Below, in pieces: positions 40,498 through 48,603 of a DNA stretch of 64,000 bases (position 1 is the first letter of the stretch; every line of letters starts with the position of its first letter). The DNA is from Bacteroidota bacterium (GTDB lineage Bacteria > Bacteroidota > Bacteroidia > Chitinophagales > Saprospiraceae). The DNA lies in contig JAKQHS010000056.1 of NCBI GenBank assembly GCA_029557915.1, forward strand, positions 1-64,000, given 5' to 3'. The position numbers and the translations under genes were made by a program. The notes beneath the pieces were generated by a model. It searched no databases. It saw only the letters and a list, made by a program, of their open reading frames with translations, and was not told where the DNA came from.

Positions 40498-41556
40498 ATG
40501 GCCCTGTTTAAGCGGATTGCACGATACGGGATTTTATTACTCATATTGGTTCATTTTAAGGTGAATGCGCAAGACCGCCATTTTTCCCAGTTTCACGCAT
40601 CCCCCCTCCAGCTCAACCCCGCCCTCACCGGCATGATCAACGGGACCTTCCGGGTCAATATGAATTACCGCAACCAATGGAATAAGGTGATTGGCAACAA
40701 TTTCCAAACGATCGCCGTCTCGGGGGATATGAATATCAAATCCCCCATTAAATCCCAGGGGAAAGATCTGGTAGGCCTCGGCCTCTCCATTTTTTCCGAT
40801 AAAGTCGCGGGCTACGACCTGAATCACACGGAATTGGCCGCTACGGGGGCCTATCATAAATCCACCGGTGCCGGCCAGTTTTTGAGCCTGGGCCTCAAAA
40901 TGGGACTTTCCCAGCGCAGTCTCAATTATGAAAACCTGAGGTTTGAAGACCAGTATGTGGAAGGCCAGGGTTATACCAACACCACCCTGGAAAACCTCCC
41001 GGAAAATAATTTATCCATGATGGAGCTCGCCCTGGGCCTTCAATATACCTTGTCGGGTGCCCGGGACCAGGGATTGAACATAGGCCTTAGCCTCCACCAC
41101 ATCACTTCGCCCGACTTTTCATTTTTCAACCTCAACCCTCCCGACCCGATCGCCCCGCCAAAAAAACCCTTATACGGCCTGTTATCATTTCATGCCGGCG
41201 GGTCCCTGGCCTTATCACCGACCCAGTCCCTGCTGCCCCGCCTGTGGTTCCTCAGCCAAGGCCCCCATTACCTTTTTAATATTGGTACCCTGCTCCGGAC
41301 TCCTTTGAACCAGGACAACACCAGCGCCCTCCACGCCGGCGGATTCGTGCGCATCGTCAACGGTAAAAAAGGGCCCTCCCCCGAATCCTTTATCCCAATG
41401 ATCGGCTTTGAACTGGGCAATGTCAATATCGGGCTCAGTTATGACGCCAACCTTCGCCGGCTGGCCCCTTCGTATTTCCAACAGGCCATTTTCGAATTGT
41501 CCCTCTCCATCCTCGGCAGCCATGACAACGAAGGATTTTTTTGTCCTAAACTTTAA
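40498..41556 (+). CDS. PorP/SprF-family type IX secretion membrane protein
   Basis: A 352-residue outer membrane protein. After a signal peptide ending KVNAQD come the family's opening motif HFSQFHASPLQLNPALTG and VNMNYRNQWNKV, then alternating beta strands to the end. PorP/SprF proteins associate with T9SS and with delivery of particular substrates, often near a partner adhesin. No SprB-like adhesin lies adjacent, so it appears to be an orphan copy. It supports T9SS in this organism together with the sorting domains elsewhere. Confidence 0.9.
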   Translation: MALFKRIARYGILLLILVHFKVNAQDRHFSQFHASPLQLNPALTGMINGTFRVNMNYRNQWNKVIGNNFQTIAVSGDMNIKSPIKSQGKDLVGLGLSIFSDKVAGYDLNHTELAATGAYHKSTGAGQFLSLGLKMGLSQRSLNYENLRFEDQYVEGQGYTNTTLENLPENNLSMMELALGLQYTLSGARDQGLNIGLSLHHITSPDFSFFNLNPPDPIAPPKKPLYGLLSFHAGGSLALSPTQSLLPRLWFLSQGPHYLFNIGTLLRTPLNQDNTSALHAGGFVRIVNGKKGPSPESFIPMIGFELGNVNIGLSYDANLRRLAPSYFQQAIFELSLSILGSHDNEGFFCPKL

Positions 41557-41565
41557 TTCCCAATC

Positions 41566-42351
41566 ATGAAAATCGGCATCTCACTGAGTGGAGGCGGGGC
41601 CAAGGGAATAGCCCATGTTGGGGTCCTGCAAGCCCTGGAAGACCAGGGGATCGAAGTGGATATCATTGCCGGTACCAGTGCGGGGGCCATCGTCGGCGCT
41701 CTGTATTCCTCCGGCATGTCGCCGGCCGACATGATGTCAGCCATCCGCAATACGAGCCTGCTGCGCATATTCGGTTTTCAATGGCCGGACCGGGGCCTGG
41801 GGGAGATGACCTATCTCCGGCGCCTGCTGGCCCGGCAGATCGGCATAGACTCTTTCAGCGCATTAAAAAAACCGCTTTATGTGACGCTCACCAATATTGT
41901 AACCGGGGAAGTGGAAATCAAATGTTCGGGTGACTTGTTTGATGTGGTTTGCGCTTCGAGTTCGGTACCCCTGCTGTTTAAACCGGTGGAGATCAACGGT
42001 CATTATTACCTCGACGGAGGAGTCATCATGAACATGCCGGTCCGGTGCCTGATCGGAAAATGTGATCTGATCCTCGGGGTCAACCTGGTCAACCATCAAC
42101 AGGTGGCCGAAAAATACCTGAGCAGCTGGAGAGAAATTTTATCACGGGTGTTTGACCTGTCCGTTTTCAACAATGTCAAACCGGAAATGGAGCTCTGTGA
42201 CATCGTGATCGAACCTACGGATATTCATAAATACAGCCGGTTTAATTTCAACCAGGCCGAGCCGCTGTATAAAGCCGGTTATGAGGGGGCCATGCTTCAA
42301 ATGCCCGCGATAAAAGCCCTGGTCCAGGAAGGCCAGCGCTCCTCGGAATAA
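41566..42351 (+). CDS. Patatin-like phospholipase
   Basis: A 261-residue hydrolase. The oxyanion loop is SLSGGGAKGIAHVG, the nucleophile serine lies in AGTSAGAIVGAL and the catalytic aspartate in LDGGVIMNMP, so the Ser-Asp dyad is intact. No signal peptide or barrel is present, hence cytoplasmic, unlike the longer PlpD-type proteins. It starts 9 bp after the PorP/SprF-like gene and probably shares its transcript. Confidence 0.92.
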   Translation: MKIGISLSGGGAKGIAHVGVLQALEDQGIEVDIIAGTSAGAIVGALYSSGMSPADMMSAIRNTSLLRIFGFQWPDRGLGEMTYLRRLLARQIGIDSFSALKKPLYVTLTNIVTGEVEIKCSGDLFDVVCASSSVPLLFKPVEINGHYYLDGGVIMNMPVRCLIGKCDLILGVNLVNHQQVAEKYLSSWREILSRVFDLSVFNNVKPEMELCDIVIEPTDIHKYSRFNFNQAEPLYKAGYEGAMLQMPAIKALVQEGQRSSE

Positions 42352-42370
42352 TTTTCTAAACCCGAATCCA

Positions 42371-42700
42371 ATGGAAAACAGATTGGTCGTCGTTGCCTAC
42401 AAACCAAAGCCCGTAAAAGAATCCGAACTTGAAAATCTGGTCCAGGGACACCATGCCCGGCTTCTTGAAGAAGGCCTGGTCACCGCCAAGCCTCCCTTCA
42501 TCGGAAAAGCGAAAGACGGTACCCTACTGGAAATTTTTGAATGGATTTCTCCGGAGGCCATCCAGGCCGCCCATACCAACCCTGCCGTCCTGACCCTGTG
42601 GAATGAATTTGAAGCCGTCTGCGAGTATCTCCCGGCCGGCCAGGTCCCGGAATTGCAGCAGATGTTTTCGGAATTCTCTGCAGTGAAACTGGAGCTTTGA
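42371..42700 (+). CDS. Conserved small protein, possible dimeric alpha/beta-barrel fold
   Basis: A 109-residue cytoplasmic protein without a recognisable family motif. LVVVAYKPKPVKESELENLVQ at the start and LLEIFEWISPEAIQAAHTNP later give a beta-alpha-beta rhythm like small dimeric monooxygenase-type (ABM-like) proteins. It follows the patatin gene by 19 bp. Function not assigned. Confidence 0.6.
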   Translation: MENRLVVVAYKPKPVKESELENLVQGHHARLLEEGLVTAKPPFIGKAKDGTLLEIFEWISPEAIQAAHTNPAVLTLWNEFEAVCEYLPAGQVPELQQMFSEFSAVKLEL

Positions 42701-42747
42701 ACCTTCACTCCCTTCGCCTTTCGCCCTTAACCCTTCACCCTACCCGC

Positions 42748-44076
42748 CTACTTCTGTATCGGATAAATCTCTTCCTGCCTCCCATCGATATACCTGAAGG
42801 TTTTACCGTCAAAAAATCCATCCTGCTCCAGCATGATCCGTATTGTTTTACCGCCCCATTCCGGAAGGGTAACCGAAGCGTTTAATTCTATGGAATAAGC
42901 GGTGTTGGGGAACATCGGGTAATCCCCAGGTCCTGTCACCCTGCCCTGGTTGTCCCACATCCCGATGGTGGGTCCGGCCGCGTGGCCGTGCGATCCTATG
43001 GGATGGGTATAAATGGCCCCCTCGATTCCTTCTCCTTTTGCCTGGGCCAGGGCGGTCGCCAGAATTTCATTTCCGGTCCTCCCGGTTTTAAAATGCGCGG
43101 TGAGAATATCCTGCAAACGGTGCGCTTTGGCGAAAGCCTCCTGGAGATAACCGGGCACCTCCCTTTCGTCCGGTTTAAGCACATAAGCATGTTCCTGCAT
43201 ATCGGTGTTGAGCCTGAGATAACTTATTCCAAAATCAACATGCAGCAGGTCTCCGGGCTGAATGAGCTCAGGCCCCGGCCTTTTGGAAAAAGTACGCAAA
43301 TGGTCAAAGCGCCCCGTATCTGGCCTCTGGACATCGACGGTAGGATGAAACCAGGTTTCCAGTCCCAGTTCCGTCACTTTTTGCCGGTACCACCAGACCA
43401 GGTCTTCCGTAGTCGTGATCCCCGGCTGAATCACCTGGTCGCTTAGTCCTTCCCTCAGGATCTGATGCGCAATGCGCCCAATATGTTCATAGAGAGTCAT
43501 CTCCATGGACGAGCGCGTTTCCAGCCAGGCTACGGCCAAAGTTTCTGCGGAAACCACCCTCGGTTTGAATTCACCGGGCAGACGGCTTATAAACTGATCA
43601 TATTCAAAATGGCTCAGGCCGTCGGCGTGAGCATACCTCGGCGAAAAATTAATCCCTATTTTTTTAGGCTGGCGGACACGGATGATTTCCATGAGCGCAT
43701 CCCATTGGTCCGGATATACATTAAGGTTCCAGGATGCTTTAAGGAGGCCAACATCATAACGGGCGATGGCCAGCTGTTCCACGGAGGGAGTATCCGCTCC
43801 TTTGTCAAAAAATACAAAAACCGTTCTTCGGCGGGCGGAAATCCATTCAGCGGGAAGCATGGTTTTCATGACCGGGTCTTCATGATACTCCCGCGAAATC
43901 AGGATCCACAGATCGATGCCTTCCCGACGCATCAGGCCCGGCAATACTTTTTCAAACCGGTGCGCAAGCACCTCGTTGATCACCCTGGCCCTGTCTCTTT
44001 CAGGCAAGATCAGAGGCCGGTTTTGCGCATGGATTAAAACCGGGACCAGAAACAATAAGACCATTCCTCCTTTCAT
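42748..44076 (-). CDS. Secreted M24-family metallopeptidase (Xaa-Pro aminopeptidase-like)
   Basis: About 442 residues from the ATG at 44076, which begins a signal peptide (MKGGMVLLFLVPVLIHAQ); a longer frame starts at 44112. An N-terminal creatinase-like domain is followed by the pita-bread catalytic domain with metal ligands in HVDFGISYLRLNTDMQEHAYV (two Asp), HPIGSHGHAAGP (His) and YSIELNASVTLPEW (Glu); a second glutamate lies in IMLEQDGF. It would trim X-Pro dipeptides in the periplasm. Confidence 0.87.
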   Translation of the reverse strand: MKGGMVLLFLVPVLIHAQNRPLILPERDRARVINEVLAHRFEKVLPGLMRREGIDLWILISREYHEDPVMKTMLPAEWISARRRTVFVFFDKGADTPSVEQLAIARYDVGLLKASWNLNVYPDQWDALMEIIRVRQPKKIGINFSPRYAHADGLSHFEYDQFISRLPGEFKPRVVSAETLAVAWLETRSSMEMTLYEHIGRIAHQILREGLSDQVIQPGITTTEDLVWWYRQKVTELGLETWFHPTVDVQRPDTGRFDHLRTFSKRPGPELIQPGDLLHVDFGISYLRLNTDMQEHAYVLKPDEREVPGYLQEAFAKAHRLQDILTAHFKTGRTGNEILATALAQAKGEGIEGAIYTHPIGSHGHAAGPTIGMWDNQGRVTGPGDYPMFPNTAYSIELNASVTLPEWGGKTIRIMLEQDGFFDGKTFRYIDGRQEEIYPIQK

Positions 44077-44168
44077 TGGGCAAATATAGTTGGAGGGAAT
44101 TGCAAGTCGCATCCGGGAGAACAGGGGGTGTATGACAAAATGCAGTTTTACATTTTCTGGATAAACGC

Positions 44169-44218
44169 GACCTGGAAGGTTTTACTTCGTTTTTATGCGA
44201 GTTGAAACCTTTCAGGTC
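44169..44218. repeat. 50-bp palindromic element, REP/MITE-like
   Basis: GACCTGGAAGGTTT and AAACCTTTCAGGTC form a 14-bp stem with one mismatch around a ~22-base loop. It lies in the 270-bp gap between divergent genes. Palindromes of the ACCTTTCAGGT type are, to my recollection, frequent between genes in Bacteroidota. Confidence 0.55.
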
Positions 44219-44346
44219 TTGTTATCAAGCAAAAAGACCTGCATTGTAACATGCACCCAGAACAGGGGGACCTCGACGTATTTCTATAAATTTCGCGAAA
44301 TTAACCCTTCAAAAAACCGGATCTTCATAGTCCCCCAAACGGAACC

Positions 44347-44880
44347 ATGAGAAAAATAATCTATTACGTAGCGGTATCCCTGGACGGGTTCATCGCAGGG
44401 CCCAACGATGACATTTCGGGATTCACCGCCCAGGGCAACGGTGTGGACCAATATTTTGCGGACTTAAAAGCATTTGACACCGTGATCATGGGAAGGAACA
44501 CCTATGAATTTGGATATAAATACGGGCTTATCCCGGGCCAGCCCGCATATCCCCACATGGATCACTACATTTTTTCCAATCACCTTCAATTTGAAAAACA
44601 ACACCGGAAAGTCAAGATACGCAAACCCGACCTGGAAGAAATCATCCGGCTGAAAGAGTCCAATGGAACGGACATCTATTTATGCGGCGGCGGCCAGTTT
44701 GCGGGATGGTTGCTGGACCATCAGCAAATCGACCTGCTCAAAATCAAACTCAACCCCTTCATCCAGGGTGAAGGCGTGCCCCTTTTTGGAAAATCGTGTA
44801 AAAATTATAAAGCCCGCCTGCTGGATTCAGCTCCCTACGAGCATGGCCTGCAAATCATGACCTATGAAATATTGTATTGA
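44347..44880 (+). CDS. Dihydrofolate reductase-family protein (RibD C-terminal type)
   Basis: A 177-residue protein opening with IIYYVAVSLDGFIAGPNDD, the usual start of the RibD_C/DHFR-like family, and carrying MGRNTYEFGYKYG and IYLCGGGQFAGWLL for NADPH binding. The substrate is unknown; members are probably reductases of small heterocycles. Cytoplasmic. Confidence 0.88.
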   Translation: MRKIIYYVAVSLDGFIAGPNDDISGFTAQGNGVDQYFADLKAFDTVIMGRNTYEFGYKYGLIPGQPAYPHMDHYIFSNHLQFEKQHRKVKIRKPDLEEIIRLKESNGTDIYLCGGGQFAGWLLDHQQIDLLKIKLNPFIQGEGVPLFGKSCKNYKARLLDSAPYEHGLQIMTYEILY

Positions 44881-45006
44881 GGAATGGTCGAATTGTGGAA
44901 TTGTGGAATTGTAGAATTGTTTAGTGATTTCTGGATCCAGGGTATGCCCTTTTCTCCTTTGCTTCGCGGAGCATCTTTTTCAACTTCAGTCTCAAATTTT
45001 GCTCAA

Positions 45007-45750
45007 ATGAACCTGAATATCTTCTCCATCTTGACGGTCGCTTTTTACTTCGCAAGCTGTGCCCCGGCCCTTAGACAAAGGGCTTTCACGGGAAGCCACC
45101 TCCGGATCCTGCCCCTCAGTCCCAGGACCTATGTCCACCTGTCCAACCTCGAAACCGAAACCTTTGGCAGGGTCTCCTGCAACGGGCTGGTCTATATCGA
45201 CCGGCACGAAGCCCTGATCCTGGACTGTCCGGTCAACGATACCGCCGCGCGGGAACTGATCCGGTGGATAGAGGAGGATACCCGGTCCCGGATCACCGGA
45301 GTGGTCATCAACCATTTTCACAACGATTGTCTTGGCACCCTGGATTTGTTTCATGAAAAAGGCATTGAATCCTGGGCCAATGAAACCACCCTCTTACTGG
45401 CCAGGAAGACCGGTGTTCCGGAGAATAAAATCCCCAGAAATGCCTTCAACCAATCCCTTAGCCTCCAAAACGGCAAAGGCCGGGTGATCAATGCCTTTTT
45501 CGGTGAAGGCCATACCCGCGACAATATTGTGAGTTATATCCCCGGAGAGCGGGTCCTTTTCGGCGGCTGCCTGGTCAAAGCCCTGCAGGCCTCCAAAGGC
45601 TATCTCGGAGATGCGGATACGGCAGCCTGGTCCGGGACTGTTTCGAAAGTGAAAGCCGCCTATTCTGAAGTCAGATATGTGGTCCCCGGCCACGGAGATT
45701 ATGGTGACCGAAGCCTCCTGGATTACACGATGAGTCTGTTTCAGCAGTGA
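45007..45750 (+). CDS. Subclass B1 metallo-beta-lactamase, lipoprotein
   Basis: About 247 residues from the ATG at 45007, chosen because it begins a signal peptide with lipobox FASC; the frame upstream is repeat-derived. All B1 zinc ligands are present: His103, His105 and Asp107 in NHFHNDCLG, His169 in GEGHTRDNIVSYIPG, Cys188 in FGGCLVKAL and His229 in VPGHGDYGDRSLL. Lys191 sits where B1 enzymes bind the carboxylate, and YLGDADTAAW matches the GNLGDAD segment typical of the group. It should hydrolyse penicillins and carbapenems in the periplasm; membrane anchoring is like NDM-1. The low-complexity stretch before it does not suggest a mobile cassette. Activity is not shown by sequence alone. 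Confidence 0.88.
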   Translation: MNLNIFSILTVAFYFASCAPALRQRAFTGSHLRILPLSPRTYVHLSNLETETFGRVSCNGLVYIDRHEALILDCPVNDTAARELIRWIEEDTRSRITGVVINHFHNDCLGTLDLFHEKGIESWANETTLLLARKTGVPENKIPRNAFNQSLSLQNGKGRVINAFFGEGHTRDNIVSYIPGERVLFGGCLVKALQASKGYLGDADTAAWSGTVSKVKAAYSEVRYVVPGHGDYGDRSLLDYTMSLFQQ

Positions 45751-45753
45751 GTT

Positions 45754-45862
45754 TTGAGCGATCAGCTTTCAGCGATCAGCTATGAGCAATCAGCTTGGAA
45801 CTGACCCCTGACTACTGACTAACTGACCACTAGCTAACTGACAAACTGCCTATGCTAAACCC
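45754..45862. repeat. Degenerate CGATCAGCT / CTGACTAACTG repeats
   Basis: An imperfect run of GCGATCAGCTTTC and then TGACTAACTGACCACTAGC type units fills the gap before the VWA gene. No coding potential. Confidence 0.7.
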
Positions 45863-45871
45863 TGAATCCCC

Positions 45872-45879
45872 TATCTTTG
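45872..45879 (+). promoter_or_regulatory. -7 promoter element of the VWA/AAA operon
   Basis: TATCTTTG fits TAnnTTTG and lies 10 bp before the ATG at 45890, implying a very short leader. No -33 TTG is seen at the expected distance. Confidence 0.5.
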
Positions 45880-45889
45880 TTACACCTCT

Positions 45890-46987
45890 ATGTTGAATTG
45901 GTTTTTTGGTAAAAAGGAACCGGAGATGGAAGGGGACAGCCCTTTTGACAAACTCTTCAAATTATTTAAGGAGCTGCTCCTTCATACCAGCGGGGACGTC
46001 AACGAAGCCCTGAGCTGGCTCACCGAACTGGACAAACGATTTAAGCTGACCACCGAAGAATACGGGATCGCCGATTTTATCCGCGACCTCATCGACAAGG
46101 GTTATATCAACGAAAACCGGGAAGGCATCATTAATCCCATGCCCAGCAGCAAATTGGAAATCGCCCTCCGACGGCAAGCCCTCGATGACATCTTCGACCA
46201 GCTCAAAAAAAGCCGGAAAGGCCAGCATACTTCCACGCGCACCGGCCTGGGGGATGAAACCACTTCCGAAATCAGGCCTTATGAATTCGGCGACCGCCTC
46301 GACCAGATCGCCCTCACCGAATCGCTCAAAAACGCACAGATCCAGCACGGGATCGAAGACCTGGTCCTGAGGGAAGACGACCTGGAAGTCTATGAAACCT
46401 ATTTTCAAAGCCAGACCAGCACCGTTCTGATGATTGACATCTCCCATTCCATGATCCTCTATGGGGAAGACCGCATCACCCCGGCCAAAAAAGTGGCGAT
46501 GGCCCTCGCGGAACTGATCACCACGCGCTACCCCAAAGACACCCTGGACATCATCACCTTTGGAGACGACGCCAAAGAGATCGCCATGAAGGACCTGCCC
46601 TACCTGCAGGTGGGCCCTTACCATACCAATACGGTGGCCGGGCTCGAACTGGCTATGGCCATCCTGCGCCGCAGGAAAAATCCCAACAAACAGATCATGA
46701 TGATCACGGACGGCAAACCTACCTGCATCAAGGTGGGTAAAAAATATTATAAAAATGCCTACGGGCTCGACCGCAAGATCGTCAACCGCACCCTGGCCCT
46801 GGCCCTCACCTGCCGCAAACTCAATATCCCCATCACCACCTTTATGGTCGCCCGGGATTCCTATCTCGCCAGTTTTGTCGATGCGTTCACCCGGGCCAAC
46901 AACGGCAAAGCCTTTTACAGCACCCTCGACACCCTGGGTGAATTTATTTTCATGGATTATAAAAAAAGCAAGAAAAAAAGAAGATGA
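45890..46987 (+). CDS. VWA-domain protein of a VWA/AAA ATPase pair
   Basis: A 365-residue cytoplasmic protein. The N-terminal ~170 residues are helical and charged; the C-terminal half is a von Willebrand A domain with an intact MIDAS: Asp183, Ser185 and Ser187 in MIDISHSM, and MITDGKPT for the late aspartate. Its stop overlaps the ATG of a magnesium-chelatase-like AAA gene by 4 bp. VWA/AAA pairs insert metals or remodel client complexes (as in MoxR, CooxS, ChlI/ChlD systems). The client here is unknown; nothing for chlorophyll synthesis lies nearby. Confidence 0.87.
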   Translation: MLNWFFGKKEPEMEGDSPFDKLFKLFKELLLHTSGDVNEALSWLTELDKRFKLTTEEYGIADFIRDLIDKGYINENREGIINPMPSSKLEIALRRQALDDIFDQLKKSRKGQHTSTRTGLGDETTSEIRPYEFGDRLDQIALTESLKNAQIQHGIEDLVLREDDLEVYETYFQSQTSTVLMIDISHSMILYGEDRITPAKKVAMALAELITTRYPKDTLDIITFGDDAKEIAMKDLPYLQVGPYHTNTVAGLELAMAILRRRKNPNKQIMMITDGKPTCIKVGKKYYKNAYGLDRKIVNRTLALALTCRKLNIPITTFMVARDSYLASFVDAFTRANNGKAFYSTLDTLGEFIFMDYKKSKKKRR

Positions 46988-48453
46988 GCAATCTTAAAGA
47001 TATCCTGACCCTCGGAGAACTCAAACGATCCGGTTATATCCCCAAACCCATCAAGGATGAAATGCGCGACAACCTGGTGCACGCCCTTAAGAACAAGATC
47101 AATATTTTTGAGGGCATTCACGGCTTTGACGACACGGTGATCCCGGACCTTCAAAGGGCTATCCTGTCCCGCCACCACATCCTGCTGCTTGGTTTGCGCG
47201 GCCAGGCCAAAACCAGGCTGGCCCGCCTTTTGGTGCGGCTGCTGGATGAATACATCCCGGTCATTGCAGGTAGTGAGATCAATGATAATCCGTTTGCTCC
47301 CTTATCGCCATACGGAAGGGAGGAGGTTAGGACTATGGGCGACCAGACCACCATCGAATGGGTACACCGCGACCAGCGTTATGTGGAGAAACTGGCCACC
47401 CCGGACGTGAGCATCGCCGACCTTATCGGGGACGTGGACCCGATCAAAGCAGCCAGCCTCAAACTCCCTTATGCCGATGAACGGGTGATCCATTATGGCC
47501 TGATCCCCCGGGCCAACCGTTCCATTTTTGTGATCAATGAATTGCCCGATCTCCAGCCCAGGATCCAGGTATCCCTTTTTAATATCCTGCAGGAAGGCGA
47601 TCTCCAGATCCGCGGCTTTAAAGTCCGGCTTCCCCTGGACGTACTATTCCTGTTTACAGCCAATCCGGAGGACTACACCAACCGGGGAAGCATCATCACC
47701 CCGCTCAAAGACCGCATCGACAGCCAGATCCTTACCCACTATCCCACCGATATCGGCACGGCCATGACCATCACGGCCCAGGAGGCGCGGGTAAAACCGG
47801 AGCAAAAAAATATCTTCATCCCTCCCCTCCTCAAAGTCCTGCTGGAACAAATCTCCTTTGAAGCCCGTACCAGCGAACTGGTGGATACCAACAGCGGGGT
47901 TTCCGCCCGCCTCGGCATCAGCGCCTATGAGAACCTGGTCAGCGCGGTCGAACGCCGGATGCTGATCAACAATGAAAAAAGCGGTACGGCCAGGTTATCC
48001 GATTTTGTCGGGGTGATGCCTGCGATCACGGGCAAAGTGGAACTGGTCTATGAAGGGGAACAGATCGGCCCCTATAAAGTGGCCTTTGAACTGCTCAACA
48101 AGGCCATCAAATCGGAATTCCTCAAAAATTTTCCGCATCCGGAAAAACAGAAAAAAAATGAAAGGGATCCTTTCGGCGTGATCAAGGCCTGGTTTGCCGG
48201 CGAGCATACCCTGAAACTCGCGGTGGACGCCTCCCAGGAGGAATACGAAGCATCCCTGAACCAGGTATCAGGGCTTGAAAGGCTCGTGAAGACCCTGCCC
48301 ATCCCCGACAGCGACAAGCCGGTCTATAAGGAACTGGTCCTGCATGGTCTCTCGGCGTTTAACCTCCTGACCAAAGAACTGCACCAGACCCGGTTCGATT
48401 TTTCCGACCCCCTCTCAGATTTTAAGGAAAAGGAAGAAGATTTGGACGACTGA
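46984..48453 (+). CDS. MoxR/ChlI-like AAA+ ATPase
   Basis: A 489-residue AAA+ ATPase. The P-loop is GLRGQAKTR (near residue 70), and the Walker B-like strand with conserved acid is SIFVINELPDL. VSLFNILQEGDLQIRGFKVRLPLDVLF resembles the insert of the magnesium chelatase clade, and LFLFTANPEDYTNRGSI is sensor 1. A C-terminal helical lid follows. Overlapping the VWA gene, it would act with it as a metallochaperone or unfoldase pair. Substrate unknown. Confidence 0.88.
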   Translation: MSNLKDILTLGELKRSGYIPKPIKDEMRDNLVHALKNKINIFEGIHGFDDTVIPDLQRAILSRHHILLLGLRGQAKTRLARLLVRLLDEYIPVIAGSEINDNPFAPLSPYGREEVRTMGDQTTIEWVHRDQRYVEKLATPDVSIADLIGDVDPIKAASLKLPYADERVIHYGLIPRANRSIFVINELPDLQPRIQVSLFNILQEGDLQIRGFKVRLPLDVLFLFTANPEDYTNRGSIITPLKDRIDSQILTHYPTDIGTAMTITAQEARVKPEQKNIFIPPLLKVLLEQISFEARTSELVDTNSGVSARLGISAYENLVSAVERRMLINNEKSGTARLSDFVGVMPAITGKVELVYEGEQIGPYKVAFELLNKAIKSEFLKNFPHPEKQKKNERDPFGVIKAWFAGEHTLKLAVDASQEEYEASLNQVSGLERLVKTLPIPDSDKPVYKELVLHGLSAFNLLTKELHQTRFDFSDPLSDFKEKEEDLDD

Positions 48454-48603
48454 CCCCAACCGCTGGAATCCGGTGCAGGCGGTATGGGTTCCCTCGGTCG
48501 TTTTACACCATTTCCGGACATTGGCATTTCTGATGGGTATTTACTAAATTCATAGCTCCGGAGCTCACCGGATTAAGGTGGGGAGTCCGGACAAAACCCC
48601 AAT

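Noticed and set aside
44884-45006. Extended N-terminus of the metallo-beta-lactamase
   Set aside because: Codons before 45007 come from GAATTGTGGAATTG repeats, and the signal peptide with lipobox begins at 45007.
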